NCBI GenBank assembly: GCA_019090455.1
Contig: JAHRWA010000065.1
Span: 1 to 64,000, forward strand
Length of the DNA: 64,000 bases
From: Pseudomonadales bacterium
GTDB taxonomy: Bacteria > Pseudomonadota > Gammaproteobacteria > Pseudomonadales > DC-out160
Reading direction: 5' to 3'
This document shows positions 60,785-64,000 of this stretch, in pieces. A program made the position numbers and the translations under genes. The notes under the pieces were generated by a model that was not told the origin of the DNA, did not search any database, and saw only the letters and a program-made list of their open reading frames with translations. Each line of letters begins with the position of its first letter. Position 1 is the first letter of the stretch.

Positions 60785-63700
60785 TTATGCTTTCTGGGGC
60801 TTAACGACAAATAACAAGTCACCTTGATTGATATGGGTGCCATTGACGTTATTGATCCTAACCACTTCGTATTGCTCTGAGCTTGAATACACTTCGGCAT
60901 TGCCAGAGTTGAAGGACGATAAGGATAGCGGACTGAACAGCTTCATTGCCTCTAACTGGCACAGTGTTTTATCCGAATTAATCACATCCCCAACGCTCAC
61001 ATAAGCAGGTTCGGAAGGGGAAGGGGTTATATAAAATACGCCGGTAGAGGGAGCCAGTACTCTTATCTCATCACTATCCTCAATACGTAATGCATCCATA
61101 TCGATGACGTTGCCGTCCATATCCGAAGCCAGAGTGATTTCTTTAATTAGCTCTGCCTTGTCTACCTTCTCCAAAAACGCAGGCAAATAACCGGTATTGT
61201 AGACGCCGGATCGAAATGTCTCATCTTGCAGGATACGTTTGACGAGGGGTATGTTGGTGCATATTCCCTTAATTGAGACGCTATTGAGATAAGTGAGTAG
61301 CTTCTCTATGGTGTCTTCTCTGTCTGTTCCGTAACAAATAATTTGTGCGATTAAACTGTCATAGAAAGGGGAGATAGTTTTTCCCTCAGCAGCCATGGAA
61401 ATCAGTGAAATATGATCCACCTCAGGTAGAGTGCACTCTAGAATTTTTCCGGGTGTAGGTACAAAATTAACAGTGCCGTCAGCGGCCACGTCCACTTTCT
61501 CTGCGGTAATGCGCACTTCGATGGCATAACCTTTTTTCTCAATAACCAAATGCTCAATACTTTCGCCTGAAGCGATTCGAAATTGTTCTCCCACAATATC
61601 GATATTGGTCACTAGTTCCGTTACGGGATGTTCTACCTGCAAGCGAGTGTTCATTTCCATGAAGTAGATCGCATGGTTTTTCAGGTCGAAGATAAACTCA
61701 ACAGTACCGGCACCTATGTAATTAACCTCGTCTGCTAAACGCTCAGCGTACGCGTATACGGATTTTTCTAATTCTGGCGTTAGCATGGTCGAAGCCGATT
61801 CTTCGAAAATCTTCTGATTATTACGTTGTACGCTGCAATCCCTCAAACCAAGAATTTTTGTGTTACCAAAGTTATCTCTCAATATTTGCACTTCAATATG
61901 ACGCAAATCGGTCACGTATTTTTCCAAATAAATATCACCATTACCAAAGGCGCTTTTTGCTTCAATGGTGACTTGGTGAAAAAGCTCATGAATCTTGGCG
62001 GGGTCTTCTACGACCTGAATACCTTTGCCGCCACCACCGTGTACTGCTTTGATGAGGACGGGGTAGCCAATTTTTTCCGCAACCGCAGCAGTGGCTTCCG
62101 AGCTGGTTAATATGCCATGGCTACCGGGTACTACCGGTACGTCCATCTTTAACGCTGTATTGATGGCGTTAGATTTGTTACCCATTGTTTCCATGCTGCT
62201 GACATGTGGGCCGATAAAATTAATGTTATGCTGACGTACCAGGCTCGCAAAGCTACTGCTTTCTGAAAGAAATCCGATACCTGGGTGTAGTGCGTCGACT
62301 CCTTCATAACCGGCAATGTTAATGACGCTTAATGCGTTAAGATAACTTTCATCTGATGTGTTGCCGCCAATGCAAACGACTCGGTCGTTGTCTCCTAACA
62401 TGTCCACGGGAACGGAATCCATATCAGGGTCTGATTGAACCAGCACAATATTAATCCCTTGGGCTTGAGCGCCTCGAATTAATTTTACGGCGGTACAGCC
62501 TCTGGCGTGAATGAGTACATTTTTTACCGGTTTCAATAAATTAGAATCTTGGGGTTCTTTAACGGAGTCTATCTCCAGCGTAACGTCTTCTGGTTCCATT
62601 TGTCCGGCAATAATGCGTTTGTAGACTTCGATAACCGTTTCTTTGGGTAGTGGAATATTAGGATCAATTTCTCTCAGTTCTTTGTCCAAATTCGGTGCAA
62701 AGGGATGCTTAACAAAACCCTGCATTGCCCCGGGTACGTTGGAAAGGTAGTTGGATACCGTTGCCGTTGAGGGGAGATAGGATGGCACCACGACTCGGCC
62801 TGCAAAGGGCATGTCTGTGCCCGAGAAATAGTAGGTGTGAACTAACGGGTGGGTGGCAAAGCTAGCTTGAGAGCCACCAGTACAATCACCAAATCCAAAA
62901 ACAATAACCGGTAAGTCATTGTCTCTTACAAAGCGAGTGATTCGGTCATTCACAATGGACATTGAAAAGAGTGAGGCTGCACCTTCTTTGGTTTGCATGC
63001 CGCCCGAGGAGACAAAGCAAATAATGGGCAATTTGAGATTGGCGCATTCCACTAATAATTTACAGAATTTCTCCGCGCCCGCCATATCAAAAGCGCCGGC
63101 TTGGAATGCGGTGTTTGAAATCAGTACGCCCATTCTGCGGGATTGATCATCTGCCCGAATTTTGCCGATACCCGTTACTACACCGCAAGGTTTGATGTCG
63201 TTTCTCAGTGCTTTTTCAATGGATAATCGAAAGCCAGGGAAAGAGACAGGGTCCGCCGACATTAAATTAGCATTGTGCTCGATAAAATCTTCAAAAAACT
63301 CTTCTACTATTGCATCGACTGTCGTTAGTTTTTTACGTTTTTCTTTAGTGATAAGTTCTTGGATTAAAAGATCCTGGTAAGCAATGCTGAGCCTATTCCA
63401 AAAATCTTTTCTACGTCCTATTCGGATGGGGTTGATACGTCCTTCATAAGCCTTTCCAGACTTTAATGATCCGTAGTATTCCGGTAACAGCTTTTCAAAA
63501 AGAAAAGTGATGATAACGAGCAGGGTATCTGAGAGTCGAGGGAACTCACTCTTCTTCCACTCTTCGACGGTACTTAAAAAGCTGCCGCGACGTGGACTGG
63601 AAATAAAATAATCTAGCCAAGCTGAAAAAATATCGGATTGATAATGTTCCAGTTGTAGCTCCCCGGATTGTGGCATTGCCTGCTGATCTTGTAGTTGCCG

Positions 63701-64000
63701 CTCGATAACAAATTTGCTGGCTTTCTCTAAAGCGGGCTCTAGTAGCTGAGTGACGGAGGATTGGGAGAGTACTTTATAGCTGTTGGCTTCTTTCGCAATG
63801 GCGGATAGCTTATCTACAATGCTGTTATAAACATGGCCAAAAATAAGCATGTTTTGGCATTCTAGAATGAAACCGTCACGCAGATCATCCAGTTGCATAA
63901 CGTCGAGTACTGTCATTTCTTTGGATGACTTAATGTCTGCTTTGACTAAATAGGGTGCGAGTTTGTCGCCGTAGATAGACTCCAATAATCTGCGGTTAGT
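60785..64000 (-). CDS. Fused biotin-dependent carboxylase (carboxyltransferase, biotin carboxylase, biotin carrier), partial
   Basis: At least 1,070 residues; the frame is open to the window edge, so the N-terminus is missing. About residues 1-245 of the visible part are helical and unassigned. About 250-430 match the beta-type carboxyltransferase (GVVTGIGKI, FVSSGGMQTKEGAASL, GDCTGGSQASFATHP, FAGRVVVP). From about 485 comes biotin carboxylase: HPGIGFLSE, GGGGKGIQVV, RHIEVQILRDNFG, FMEMNTRLQVEHPVTE. The C-terminal biotinyl domain has EAMKLF, with the biotin Lys at about residue 1015. No alpha-type carboxyltransferase half is seen. It probably carboxylates an acyl-CoA; the substrate cannot be read. 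Confidence 0.85.
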   Translation of the reverse strand, partial: TNRRLLESIYGDKLAPYLVKADIKSSKEMTVLDVMQLDDLRDGFILECQNMLIFGHVYNSIVDKLSAIAKEANSYKVLSQSSVTQLLEPALEKASKFVIERQLQDQQAMPQSGELQLEHYQSDIFSAWLDYFISSPRRGSFLSTVEEWKKSEFPRLSDTLLVIITFLFEKLLPEYYGSLKSGKAYEGRINPIRIGRRKDFWNRLSIAYQDLLIQELITKEKRKKLTTVDAIVEEFFEDFIEHNANLMSADPVSFPGFRLSIEKALRNDIKPCGVVTGIGKIRADDQSRRMGVLISNTAFQAGAFDMAGAEKFCKLLVECANLKLPIICFVSSGGMQTKEGAASLFSMSIVNDRITRFVRDNDLPVIVFGFGDCTGGSQASFATHPLVHTYYFSGTDMPFAGRVVVPSYLPSTATVSNYLSNVPGAMQGFVKHPFAPNLDKELREIDPNIPLPKETVIEVYKRIIAGQMEPEDVTLEIDSVKEPQDSNLLKPVKNVLIHARGCTAVKLIRGAQAQGINIVLVQSDPDMDSVPVDMLGDNDRVVCIGGNTSDESYLNALSVINIAGYEGVDALHPGIGFLSESSSFASLVRQHNINFIGPHVSSMETMGNKSNAINTALKMDVPVVPGSHGILTSSEATAAVAEKIGYPVLIKAVHGGGGKGIQVVEDPAKIHELFHQVTIEAKSAFGNGDIYLEKYVTDLRHIEVQILRDNFGNTKILGLRDCSVQRNNQKIFEESASTMLTPELEKSVYAYAERLADEVNYIGAGTVEFIFDLKNHAIYFMEMNTRLQVEHPVTELVTNIDIVGEQFRIASGESIEHLVIEKKGYAIEVRITAEKVDVAADGTVNFVPTPGKILECTLPEVDHISLISMAAEGKTISPFYDSLIAQIICYGTDREDTIEKLLTYLNSVSIKGICTNIPLVKRILQDETFRSGVYNTGYLPAFLEKVDKAELIKEITLASDMDGNVIDMDALRIEDSDEIRVLAPSTGVFYITPSPSEPAYVSVGDVINSDKTLCQLEAMKLFSPLSLSSFNSGNAEVYSSSEQYEVVRINNVNGTHINQGDLLFVVKPQKA

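Overview
The window looks like the chromosome of a free-living, probably marine gammaproteobacterium. The main evidence is an OxyR of the Cys-X8-Cys type next to a peroxiredoxin, an HsbR/HsbA partner-switching pair as in Pseudomonas, MlaA, TusA, DusA, HrpA, RecQ, type IV minor-pilin/PilY1 operons, and a secreted protease ending in a GlyGly-CTERM tail. No rRNA, tRNA, CRISPR array, prophage or intact insertion sequence was seen. Genus-level placement is not possible from the sequence alone.

Layout, left to right. 1-7.4 kb: a frameshifted secreted-protein fragment beside telomere-like CCCAA repeats, then ytoQ, an esterase-like secreted protein that seems to lack its catalytic histidine, a small outer-membrane barrel, glyoxalase I (gloA), a secreted zinc protease with a GlyGly-CTERM anchor, a small lipoprotein, tusA and an unknown cytosolic protein. 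8-15 kb: a heavily decayed three-function kinase (Ser/Thr kinase, ATPase, GAF, histidine kinase) with at least eight lesions, followed by an intact hybrid response regulator/histidine kinase. 15-17.3 kb: a three-gene segment (DUF1330, SRPBCC lipoprotein, AraC-GyrI regulator) bracketed by an exact 17-bp direct repeat. 17.3-20 kb: a two-gene operon for a secreted protein and a PEBP-YHYH lipoprotein. 20.3-22.5 kb: a toxin-antitoxin island with a truncated Phd/YefM antitoxin, a Doc toxin missing its catalytic-histidine segment, an apparently intact hicAB pair with a palindromic operator, and an N-terminally truncated Fic gene.

22.5-37 kb: glutathione transferase, a luciferase-like oxidoreductase, the peroxiredoxin/oxyR convergent pair, a periplasmic rhodanese, recQ, a DUF815 ATPase, an aldehyde dehydrogenase, a GlpD-like oxidoreductase with an altered active site, and hrpA. 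37.4-45.5 kb: the first minor-pilin operon (fimU-pilV-pilW-pilX-pilY1-pilE). 45.7-52.9 kb: HIT protein, an alpha/beta hydrolase without its serine, mlaA, a PilZ protein, hsbR-hsbA, transaldolase and dusA. 53.2-59.7 kb: a second complete minor-pilin operon (pilE-fimT-pilV-pilW-pilX-pilY1). 59.9-64 kb: an unknown lipoprotein, a 27-bp perfect bidirectional terminator, and a very large fused biotin-dependent carboxylase (carboxyltransferase, biotin carboxylase, biotin carrier) running off the right edge.

The strongest themes are surface attachment and its signalling (two pilin/PilY1 sets, PilZ, HsbR/HsbA), oxidative and electrophile stress (OxyR, peroxiredoxin, GST, GloA), and gene decay in the sensor-kinase and toxin-antitoxin regions. 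The most unusual intact proteins are the first PilY1, whose von Willebrand domain is split by about 550 residues of internal repeats, and the fused carboxylase.
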